The notes beneath the pieces were generated by a model that did no database searches, was not told the origin of the DNA, and worked only from the letters and a program-made list of their open reading frames with translations. A stretch of DNA of 6,716 nt, taken from a bacterium UBA7470 (GTDB taxonomy: Bacteria > Pseudomonadota > Gammaproteobacteria > Burkholderiales > Burkholderiaceae_C). Below are positions 1-5,820 of this stretch, piece after piece. The DNA is taken from assembly GCA_002479815.1 (NCBI GenBank), contig DLPA01000008.1:44783-51498 (forward strand). Direction: 5' to 3'. How positions within the stretch are numbered: the stretch's first letter is position 1; the number at the start of each line of letters is the position of its first letter. The position numbers and the translations under genes were made by a program.

Positions 1-984
1 AACGAAACCACGTTGCAAGATGCGTACAACATCGACGCATTGAAACGCTGCGACATCATCATCACCGCTCAAGGGGGCGACTACACCACAGAGGTGTTCC
101 CCAAACTGCGCGCCACAGGCTGGAACGGTCATTGGATTGATGCCGCCTCCACCCTGCGTATGAAAGACGATGCGGTCATCATCCTCGACCCCGTGAACTT
201 GCCTGTCATCAAAAATGCCTTGAGCAAAGGCGGCAACAACTGGGTCGGTGGCAACTGCACCGTGAGCTGTATGCTGATGGGCGTGGGCGCGCTCTACAAA
301 GCTGGGTTGGTGGAATGGATGTCCACCCAAACCTATCAAGCGGCTTCTGGCGGCGGCGCACAGCACATGCGCGAGTTACTGACGCAGTACGGCACGCTCA
401 ATGCGGAAGTCAAAGCCTTACTGGACGATCCCAAGAGCGCCATTTTGGAAATCGACCGCAAAATCATCGCCAAACAACGCAGCTTGTCTGCGGCCGAAAC
501 CGCCAACTTCGGCGTGCCACTGGGCGGCTCTTTGATTCCTTGGATCGATAAAGATTTGGGCAACGGCATGAGCCGTGAAGAGTGGAAAGGCATGGCAGAA
601 ACCAACAAAATTTTGGGCCAAGGCGAAGGCTTTGGTACAGCCGCCACGCCCGTCGATGGCTTTTGTGTTCGCATTGGTGCGATGCGCTGCCACAGCCAGG
701 CCCTGACCTTCAAGCTGAAAAAAGACGTACCCACCGCCGACATCGAGGCCATGATCGCCGCCGATAACGCTTGGGTCAAAGTCGTTCCCAATACCCGCGA
801 AGCCACGATTCAAGGCCTGACACCTGTGGCGGTGACTGGCACATTGACCATTCCTGTCGGTCGTATCCGTAAATTGGCGATGGGGCCAGAGTATGTCGGT
901 GCCTTCACGATAGGCGACCAATTGTTGTGGGGTGCAGCCGAACCCCTGCGCCGGATGTTACGGATTCTGCTTGGCGCCGCTTGA
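1..984 (+). CDS. asd: Aspartate-semialdehyde dehydrogenase, 5' end missing
   Basis: This enzyme reduces L-4-aspartyl phosphate with NADPH to aspartate semialdehyde in the cytoplasm, the branch point to lysine/diaminopimelate, threonine and methionine. The reading frame is open from the first base, so the gene starts outside the window. Against E. coli Asd recalled from memory, the first residue here matches about residue 50, so the nucleotide-binding N-terminus is lost. The catalytic cysteine lies in GGNCTVS (codon 256-258, equivalent to E. coli Cys135). The acid/base histidine is in RCHSQ (codon 691-693, equivalent to His274), preceded by the substrate-binding arginine of CVRIGA (670-672). 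Other family blocks are DAASTLRMKDDA, ASGGGAQHMRELL, GSLIPWIDK, EEWKGMAETNKIL, AVTGTLT and a C-terminal GDQLLWGAAEPLRRMLR. These mark the Gram-negative type of Asd. The stop is TGA at 982-984, followed by a probable terminator. No frameshift is visible. Confidence 0.97.
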   Translation, partial: NETTLQDAYNIDALKRCDIIITAQGGDYTTEVFPKLRATGWNGHWIDAASTLRMKDDAVIILDPVNLPVIKNALSKGGNNWVGGNCTVSCMLMGVGALYKAGLVEWMSTQTYQAASGGGAQHMRELLTQYGTLNAEVKALLDDPKSAILEIDRKIIAKQRSLSAAETANFGVPLGGSLIPWIDKDLGNGMSREEWKGMAETNKILGQGEGFGTAATPVDGFCVRIGAMRCHSQALTFKLKKDVPTADIEAMIAADNAWVKVVPNTREATIQGLTPVAVTGTLTIPVGRIRKLAMGPEYVGAFTIGDQLLWGAAEPLRRMLRILLGAA

Positions 985-1010
985 AACTGGTATTCAACCT
1001 GAATGAACCT

Positions 1011-1045
1011 GAAGTCAGTCCGTGATACGCTCACGGCTGGCTTTT
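1011..1045 (+). terminator. Probable rho-independent terminator of asd
   Basis: A long hairpin begins 26 bases after the asd stop. The upper stem CCGTGA (1020-1025) pairs with TCACGG (1031-1036) around a 5-base loop. Beyond a bulged T1019, the lower stem 1011-1018 pairs with 1037-1044, including G-T wobbles at 1015/1040 and 1011/1044. The descending strand ends in CTTTT (1041-1045). The T-run is short and partly within the stem, so efficiency is uncertain, but its position after asd and before a candidate fimV promoter fits termination. Confidence 0.6.
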
Positions 1046-1074
1046 CCTGACAGGCTGCGCTGTCCCACGCTTGG

Positions 1075-1083
1075 TGTTAGAAT
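1075..1083 (+). promoter_or_regulatory. Candidate extended -10 promoter for fimV
   Basis: TGTTAGAAT has the TG-N extension followed by TAGAAT, five of six bases of the sigma-70 -10 consensus. No good -35 hexamer lies 16-18 bases upstream, as expected for an extended -10 promoter. Transcription would start near 1090, giving a leader of about 150 bases before the fimV GTG. The element lies just after the asd terminator and directly before a perfect dyad. This is inference from motif and position only. Confidence 0.42.
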
Positions 1084-1099
1084 GTTGTTTAAAAACAAC
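1084..1099. promoter_or_regulatory. Perfect inverted repeat at the predicted fimV transcription start
   Basis: GTTGTTT (1084-1090) and AAACAAC (1093-1099) are exact reverse complements separated by two A residues. This gives a 16-base, AT-rich, operator-like dyad touching the 3' edge of the candidate -10 element. A repressor bound here would block initiation. I do not recognise the motif as the site of a specific regulator, and chance cannot be ruled out for a 7-bp dyad in AT-rich DNA. Confidence 0.35.
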
Positions 1100-1142
1100 G
1101 ATTACACTATGGCAGCAATCTGAAAATATCAGTTTTCTTTGG

Positions 1143-1157
1143 CTTGTGTGACACAAG
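1143..1157. promoter_or_regulatory. Perfect 15-bp palindrome in the fimV leader
   Basis: CTTGTGT (1143-1149) and ACACAAG (1151-1157) are exact reverse complements around a single G. As RNA it would form only a 5-bp stem with a 5-base loop, so a DNA-binding dimer site is the more natural reading. It contains a TGTGA half-site like that of CRP/FNR-family sites, but the spacing is not that of a CRP site. It lies 83 bases upstream of the fimV start codon. The regulator is unknown. Confidence 0.35.
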
Positions 1158-1230
1158 TGGTTCGTTCCTGTCTGTAAAGTTGCCAACCCGCACGGGTCAA
1201 TGGTAAGGTCAAATTCCGACCCATTTAGCT

Positions 1231-1234
1231 GAGG
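1231..1234 (+). promoter_or_regulatory. Ribosome binding site that supports the GTG start of fimV
   Basis: GAGG at 1231-1234 lies five bases before GTG at 1240. The next in-frame start, ATG at 1291, has no purine-rich sequence in front of it (CGATGGTCGGCC). This favours the GTG, even though the signal peptide would look more ordinary from the ATG. Confidence 0.6.
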
Positions 1235-1239
1235 TTTTT

Positions 1240-4200
1240 GTGCGTCCTATTCCTGTTCAAGATTCAACAACATTCCGCCGATGGTCGGCCATGACCTCTA
1301 GCCCCAAATGGTCATGGGGTTTGCGTGCGGTCGCTCTCGCCAGTTTGCTGTGCGTAAGTCAGGCGCAGGCGTTGTCGTTGGGCAAGGTGTCGGTGCTGTC
1401 GGCCTTGGGTGAGCCGCTCATTGCTGAAATTGATGTACCGCAAATCAGCACAGACGAAGAAGCAAGCCTGAAAGTGGGGGTTGCATCGTCTGATACGTTC
1501 AAGGCAGCAGGCGTTGATTTCAACGCTGCTTTGATCGGTGCTGAGATCAAACTTCGCCGCAGATCTAATGGACGGGTGTTCCTCCGGCTAGAAAGCAACA
1601 GGACGGTGAATGAGCCTTTCCTTGACTTGATTCTGGAAGCCAACTGGGCCTCTGGTCGTATTGTGAGGGATTACACCCTACTGCTAGATCCTCCGAATAC
1701 ACGCAATCCGGTTTCACCGTTGTCGGCAAGCATCAGCGATCCTTCAGTAGCGTCCCGACAAGCACAAAAGCCGGCGTTGCCTGCGCCAGTGTTGCCAGCC
1801 CAAGCCACGCCTCCTGTCCCTTCTGTCGCAGACACACCCAAGAAGCAATCCGCTCCCGTTCCTGCTCCCCCACCCGTCTCATCGTCCGACGCAGGTGCCA
1901 GCAACGTCACCGTCACCACGAAACCTGGTGATACGGCGGTGAAGTTAGCCAGCAGCCATCAACCCCCACAAGCTTCACTGGATCAAATGTTGGTCGCCAT
2001 GCTGCGCGCCAATCCTCAAGCTTTTGTGAACGGTAACGTCAACCGCTTGCGTGCGGGTGCCACTTTGGAAATCCCCAATGCAACGGCAGTCAGCGCTGTT
2101 TCTAACAAGGAAGCCAGAGAGATTTTGGCGACTCAAAGCCGTGACTTTAGTGAGTTCCGCCGTCGTTTGGCTGGTATGACCACTGCCGCTCCTGCCGCTC
2201 CAGTTGAGCGCCAAGTCACGGGCAAGATCAACGAAGTCAAGGTCAAATCGGCCAACAATACGTCGCCAGATAAATTGACCTTGTCTAAACCAGAGGCAAA
2301 ATCAACTCAAGTCGCCCCTACTAAAGAAGACGATATTGCCAAAGACCTACAGGTCAAAGATGCAAACGCCCGCAAGGAAGAGTTGGCGAAAAATATTGCC
2401 GATTTAACTCAGATTGCAACCACTGCGGCCCTTCCGAAAGCCTCAAACGCGCCTGCACCAGCCCCTGCTGCTGTGCCAGTGGCGCCGGCTGCACCCGTGG
2501 CAACCGGTCCAGCCCCTGCACCCGCTGTGGTCGTACCCACGCCCATCGCCCCTCCTGCGGCAGTCTCACCCGCCACCTCTGCCAACGAGCCAGCACCGCC
2601 CGCAGCTGTAACGCCAACAACAGCTGCGCTCCCAGCAGAAGGCACACAAAACACAACATCCGCTGCGGTGTCGCCAGCAGACGCACCTCCCTCCCCCCCC
2701 TCGAACACTGCGCCCACTCAGACACCGCCAACGCCCACACCGCCTGCTGCTGAACCGCCCAAACCCAAACCTGAATTACCCCCTTTGGCACAAGAAGAGC
2801 CCAGCTTTATTGACAGCTTGACCGAAGAACCTTGGGTTTTACCTGCCGGCGGTGTATTGTTGGCAGGTGTCTTGGGTGCCGTCGCTTGGCGTATCCGTTC
2901 TCGTCAACGGCAAAAGGGTGTTGTTGCTGACAGCTCTTTTTTAGAAAGTCGCCTACAACCAGATTCGTTTTTTGGCGCCAGTGGCGGTCAAAATGTCGAT
3001 ACCGCCGAAGCAGGCTCGCCAGCAGCTTCATCCATGATGTACTCGCCGAGTCAGCTTGATGCTGGTGGCGATGTAGATCCTGTGGCTGAAGCCGATGTGT
3101 ACTTGGCGTATGGTCGAGATTTGCAAGCCGAAGAAATTTTGAAAGAAGCTCTACGGACCGATCCACAACGGGTCGCTATCCACTGTAAGCTCCTCGACAT
3201 TTATGCCAAACGTCACGATGTCAAAGCTTTTGAAGTATTGGCATATGAGGTCTATTCCTTGACCCAGGGTATGGGGCCAGAGTGGGAGGGAGTTTGTGAG
3301 CTGGGCCGAGAACTGGCACCTGAGAACACCTTGTACCGACCAGGCGGAACGCCCCAAACGGGAATGTCCAGCCCCAGTAGTATGTTGCAAACGCAGCCTC
3401 ACCACCTTGCTGCAGTACAGAGCTTTGTGCCTCAGCAGGAAGTGTCCGCCCCAGACCTTGACTTGGATTTGGATTTTTCGGACGAAAGCTTTGATCAAGT
3501 CCCTGCAGGTGCTCCAACACCACCGAACGCTCTGTATCAGCAGTCAGCACGTGCAGAGCAGGCGGAACATTCAGACTCCCTCTCGTTTACCACCACCAGC
3601 GCAGACTCCAGACTGTCTGCGTTTGGGCAAGTGGACTTTTCAACGGCACCGCCACCGCTGCCTTCCGTCCCACCGTTGGCCCCTGGCGAAAAAATCAGTG
3701 CACACCGTGTGCATCAAATTGAACCGTTTGCCACACCTGCCACAAGTCAGTCTCCAGCACCTGTCTCAGTACAACATTCAGATCAAACGTTGGATTTTGA
3801 TGCCAACGATCTGGAGTTCAGTCTGGACGATCATTTCCCAGAAGATTCATCGCCTGCCGCGCCTCCCCAAGCGGTATCGGCAAAAGATGATCTGAGTTTT
3901 GAGATGCTGGAATTTGATATAGAAGAGCTGTCACGTCCTGCTTCAAAAACCAATCCCAATCCAGCGTTGGTGGGGGCACCCACTGGACCAGGCGACTTGA
4001 TGGACATGGAGATGTTGGGTGCAGAAGTCATCCATGCTGCAGACGACGATGATCCCTTAGAGACCAAGTTGTCGTTGGCGGCCGAGTTCTTGGCGATTGG
4101 AGACAACGATGCCGCGCGTTCGTTGGCTGAGGAAGTCGTCGAACAAGCCACCGGTGCATTGAAGAAAAAAGCCAGTAAATTCTTGTCTGATATGGCATAA
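1240..4200 (+). CDS. fimV: FimV/HubP-family polar membrane protein with LysM and TPR regions
   Basis: FimV proteins anchor in the inner membrane, span the periplasm and organise the cell pole. In Pseudomonas they are needed for type IV pilus assembly and twitching. The 986-residue product starts at GTG 1240 with GAGG five bases upstream. Order of parts: signal peptide with hydrophobic core about residues 28-40 and likely cleavage after AQA (44); FimV core about 44-152, opening LSLGKVSVLSALGEPL; Pro-rich linker; LysM-like segment 224-279 (KPGDT through LRAGATLEIP); probable coiled coil 366-392; Pro/Ala-rich low-complexity linker about 395-525; one membrane span 532-550; cytoplasmic TPR-like region 614-690; acidic disordered region about 735-925; and the conserved C-terminal FimV domain 935-986 (DPLETKLSLAAEFLAIGD). 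ATG 1291 is an alternative start that would shorten the signal peptide by 17 residues. A strong terminator follows, so the gene is probably monocistronic. The family call is secure, but the role in this organism is inferred. Confidence 0.95.
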   Translation: MRPIPVQDSTTFRRWSAMTSSPKWSWGLRAVALASLLCVSQAQALSLGKVSVLSALGEPLIAEIDVPQISTDEEASLKVGVASSDTFKAAGVDFNAALIGAEIKLRRRSNGRVFLRLESNRTVNEPFLDLILEANWASGRIVRDYTLLLDPPNTRNPVSPLSASISDPSVASRQAQKPALPAPVLPAQATPPVPSVADTPKKQSAPVPAPPPVSSSDAGASNVTVTTKPGDTAVKLASSHQPPQASLDQMLVAMLRANPQAFVNGNVNRLRAGATLEIPNATAVSAVSNKEAREILATQSRDFSEFRRRLAGMTTAAPAAPVERQVTGKINEVKVKSANNTSPDKLTLSKPEAKSTQVAPTKEDDIAKDLQVKDANARKEELAKNIADLTQIATTAALPKASNAPAPAPAAVPVAPAAPVATGPAPAPAVVVPTPIAPPAAVSPATSANEPAPPAAVTPTTAALPAEGTQNTTSAAVSPADAPPSPPSNTAPTQTPPTPTPPAAEPPKPKPELPPLAQEEPSFIDSLTEEPWVLPAGGVLLAGVLGAVAWRIRSRQRQKGVVADSSFLESRLQPDSFFGASGGQNVDTAEAGSPAASSMMYSPSQLDAGGDVDPVAEADVYLAYGRDLQAEEILKEALRTDPQRVAIHCKLLDIYAKRHDVKAFEVLAYEVYSLTQGMGPEWEGVCELGRELAPENTLYRPGGTPQTGMSSPSSMLQTQPHHLAAVQSFVPQQEVSAPDLDLDLDFSDESFDQVPAGAPTPPNALYQQSARAEQAEHSDSLSFTTTSADSRLSAFGQVDFSTAPPPLPSVPPLAPGEKISAHRVHQIEPFATPATSQSPAPVSVQHSDQTLDFDANDLEFSLDDHFPEDSSPAAPPQAVSAKDDLSFEMLEFDIEELSRPASKTNPNPALVGAPTGPGDLMDMEMLGAEVIHAADDDDPLETKLSLAAEFLAIGDNDAARSLAEEVVEQATGALKKKASKFLSDMA
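2693..2700 (+). repeat. Homopolymeric C8 tract inside fimV
   Basis: Eight consecutive C residues encode part of a Pro-Ser-Pro-Pro stretch in the low-complexity linker of FimV. Tracts of this kind can slip during replication. Loss or gain of one base would truncate the protein before its membrane span, releasing only the periplasmic part. Presence of the tract is certain; any role in phase variation is speculative because Pro codons favour C-runs. Confidence 0.6.
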
Positions 4201-4216
4201 CTGCATCACTGCATCA
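4201..4216. repeat. Tandem octamer duplication directly after fimV
   Basis: CTGCATCA occurs twice in direct succession (4201-4208 and 4209-4216), immediately after the fimV TAA. It looks like a small replication-slippage duplication in the spacer. No function is suggested. Confidence 0.5.
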
Positions 4217-4242
4217 CTCGCTCTGTTTTTCTTCATCATCAC

Positions 4243-4274
4243 CCGCCTACATCTCACCGACGTAGGCGGTTTTT
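4243..4274 (+). terminator. Rho-independent terminator of fimV
   Basis: CCGCCTAC (4243-4250) pairs perfectly with GTAGGCGG (4262-4269) around an 11-base loop, and five T residues follow (4270-4274). It lies 42 bases after the fimV stop and 31 bases before truA. No A-run precedes the stem, so it should act only on + strand transcripts. It separates fimV from the truA-trp cluster. Confidence 0.9.
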
Positions 4275-4305
4275 CATTCTTGGGTTTCTCATCGGTCTAC
4301 GTGAT

Positions 4306-5097
4306 ATGACACGAATTGCCTTAGGTCTTTCTTATTTAGGAAGTGCTTACGATGGTTGGCAAAGTCAACCGTCAGGGCGCACTGTGCAAGACCATTTGCA
4401 AAAAGCCATTTCTGCATTTCTCGATCACCCCTGCCCTAACGTCGCTTGTGCGGGACGCACCGATGCCGGTGTACATGGTCTGATGCAGGTCGTTCATTTC
4501 GATACCAAGATCACGCGCCCCATGGCCTCTTGGGTGCGTGGGACGAATCGTTACCTGCCTTCCGATATCGCAGTGCAGTGGGCGCAAGAAGTGCCTGCTG
4601 CATTTCACGCACGCGCCCAAGCGCGTTCACGTCGCTATGCTTATGTGTTGCTGGAGTCTGCGGTGCGGCCCAGCATCGAAGCGCATCGCGTGGGCTGGAT
4701 TTTTCGTCCTTTGAACTTGCAAGCCATGCAGCAAGCGGCGCAATACTTGACGGGCACGCACGATTTCACCTCGTTTCGTGCCGCGCAATGCCAAGCACCC
4801 TCACCGATCAAAACCCTAGCGCCCATCGTGATTCAACGGCATGGCCCTTATTGGCGCTTTGACTTTGAGGCCGATGCGTTTTTGCACCACATGATCCGCA
4901 ACATGATGGGTTGCCTCATCATGATCGGCCAAGGCTCGCGTCCACCGCAGTGGATGGCTGAGGTGCGCGATGCCCGCTCTCGTGAAGAAGCCGCCCCCAC
5001 CTTCTCCCCCAATGGCCTTTATTTTTTAGGGCCACGTTACGACCCTCATTGGGAGCTGCCCGAACGTACTCCGGCTTTTGATTGGCTACCTTCATGA
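4306..5097 (+). CDS. truA: tRNA pseudouridine(38-40) synthase TruA
   Basis: TruA isomerises uridines 38, 39 and 40 in the anticodon arm of many tRNAs. The 263-residue product is a normal length for the family (E. coli about 270). The catalytic aspartate is D53 in CAGRTDAGVH (codon 4462-4464, matching E. coli Asp60). The stacking tyrosine is Y111 in RRYAYV (matching Tyr118), and the conserved arginine is R198 in HHMIRNMMG (matching Arg205). All three keep the same offset of seven. The blocks GLSYLGSAYDGWQ, FHAR and HDFTSFRA are also intact. ATG 4306 fits the family N-terminus, but no Shine-Dalgarno sequence is visible in the 31 bases between the preceding terminator and the start. I could not find a convincing promoter there, so expression may depend on a very short leader or on readthrough. 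The TGA overlaps the trpF ATG (ATGA), implying translational coupling. Pairing of truA with trpF is familiar in proteobacteria. Confidence 0.97.
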   Translation: MTRIALGLSYLGSAYDGWQSQPSGRTVQDHLQKAISAFLDHPCPNVACAGRTDAGVHGLMQVVHFDTKITRPMASWVRGTNRYLPSDIAVQWAQEVPAAFHARAQARSRRYAYVLLESAVRPSIEAHRVGWIFRPLNLQAMQQAAQYLTGTHDFTSFRAAQCQAPSPIKTLAPIVIQRHGPYWRFDFEADAFLHHMIRNMMGCLIMIGQGSRPPQWMAEVRDARSREEAAPTFSPNGLYFLGPRYDPHWELPERTPAFDWLPS

Positions 5098-5810
5098 CTG
5101 CAAACCACCTCCAAATGCCCCATGTCCACCGCACCCGTATCAAAATTTGCGGCCTAACCACTGAATCCGATGTCGATGCGGCAGTGGTGGCAGGTGCGGA
5201 TGCCATTGGTTTTGTGCTCTACCCTCCCAGTCCACGGGCGGTATCGGTCGAACGCGCAGCGGCGTTGGCGCGTCGTTTACCGCCTTTCGTATCGCCTGTG
5301 CTTTTATTTGTCAATGAAGAAATATCAAAAATAAGAGCTGCTTGCGCAACAATAACGAGCGCAATCATTCAATTTCATGGTGATGAGTCACCCGAAGAAT
5401 GTGATGCCCTGCAACGCCCTTATCTGCGGGCGGCCCGTGTGCCTATGGGGACCGGTGCGCCGGGCTTTGACCTCGTAAAATACGCACAACGCTACCCCCG
5501 TGCCCAAGGCATCTTGCTCGATGCCCACGTTGATGGCTACGGCGGCGGTGGCCACACTTTTGATTGGACGGCATTCTCTTGGTCACAGCTACCACCAAAC
5601 GTCAGCTCTCGGCTCGTTTTATCTGGTGGACTCACGCCTGCAAACGCGACCGATGGCGTTTGCCAAGTTCGGCCTTGGGCCGTTGACGTGAGTTCCGGGG
5701 TCGAACGCGACGGCCCCGATGGCAAGCCCCTCAAAGGGCACAAAGACCCCCAAAAAATGCAGCGTTTTGTCGCCGCCGTGCGTGCGGCAGACGCACTCCA
5801 CTCCATTTGA
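5094..5810 (+). CDS. trpF: Phosphoribosylanthranilate isomerase TrpF
   Basis: TrpF performs the Amadori rearrangement of N-(5-phosphoribosyl)anthranilate to CdRP, the third step of tryptophan synthesis from chorismate, on a (beta/alpha)8 barrel. From ATG 5094, which overlaps the truA stop as ATGA, the product has 238 residues. The general-base cysteine is C19 in IKICGLT, and the general-acid aspartate is D143 in ILLDAHVDG, followed by the glycine loop and FDW. The phosphate-binding turns are LSGGLTPANA (176-185) and VDVSSGVE (197-204), with QFHGDE at 93-98. It is somewhat longer than the usual 200-220 residues because of a 12-residue N-terminal lead. ATG 5115, or an in-frame TTG at 5082, are alternative starts; none has a good Shine-Dalgarno sequence, so I chose the coupled overlap. 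Codons 5322-5369 are strikingly AT-rich and use codons absent from the rest of the gene (see the repeat feature). No insertion relative to other TrpF proteins is evident. Confidence 0.95.
   Translation: MTANHLQMPHVHRTRIKICGLTTESDVDAAVVAGADAIGFVLYPPSPRAVSVERAAALARRLPPFVSPVLLFVNEEISKIRAACATITSAIIQFHGDESPEECDALQRPYLRAARVPMGTGAPGFDLVKYAQRYPRAQGILLDAHVDGYGGGGHTFDWTAFSWSQLPPNVSSRLVLSGGLTPANATDGVCQVRPWAVDVSSGVERDGPDGKPLKGHKDPQKMQRFVAAVRAADALHSI
5322..5374. repeat. AT-rich, hairpin-bearing patch in trpF resembling a short dispersed repeat
   Basis: Within trpF, TTGCGC (5342-5347) and GCGCAA (5359-5364) form an inverted repeat around an 11-base AT-rich loop, flanked by AT-rich arms. The core ATAAGAGCTGCTTGCGC resembles, from memory, a small palindromic intergenic repeat common in Comamonadaceae genomes that carries AGCTGCTTGCGC and a matching AAGCGC arm. 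Bases 5301-5375 contain only 24 G/C out of 75. The homology to that repeat is a recollection rather than a search result, and the protein keeps a normal number of residues between LFVN and QFHGDE. It may therefore be a converted or diverged segment or simply coincidence. Confidence 0.35.
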
Positions 5811-5820
5811 CATTTGACTT

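Noticed and set aside
336..921. Two minus-strand open frames opposite asd
   Set aside because: They lie wholly inside a conserved asd coding region and show no domain or ribosome site of their own.
1049..1064. Small hairpin GACAG/CTGTC between asd and fimV
   Set aside because: A 5-bp stem with no T-run after it. The preceding larger hairpin is a better terminator.
1082..1123. A 13-codon leader-peptide-like frame (ATG to TGA) upstream of fimV
   Set aside because: It begins at or before the predicted transcription start, has no ribosome site and no regulatory codon run.
2354..2791. Overlapping minus-strand frames rich in Gly/Ala/Trp or Gln opposite the fimV linker
   Set aside because: They are mirror images of the C-rich Pro/Ala linker, with low-complexity composition.
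3296..3895. A 199-codon + strand frame in another phase inside fimV
   Set aside because: It has the composition of a shifted frame (Arg/His/Gln/Pro-rich) and overlaps the acidic tail and TPR of FimV, which continue to the conserved C-terminal domain.
4256..4301. Possible alternative pairing between the fimV terminator (ACCGA, CGTAG) and the truA leader (TCGGT, CTACG)
   Set aside because: The two half-matches are in the wrong order to form one continuous stem, so a switch structure is not supported.
5082..5093. TTG at 5082 as the start of trpF
   Set aside because: It lies further inside truA, has no ribosome site, and the ATG at 5094 overlaps the truA stop in the usual coupled arrangement.
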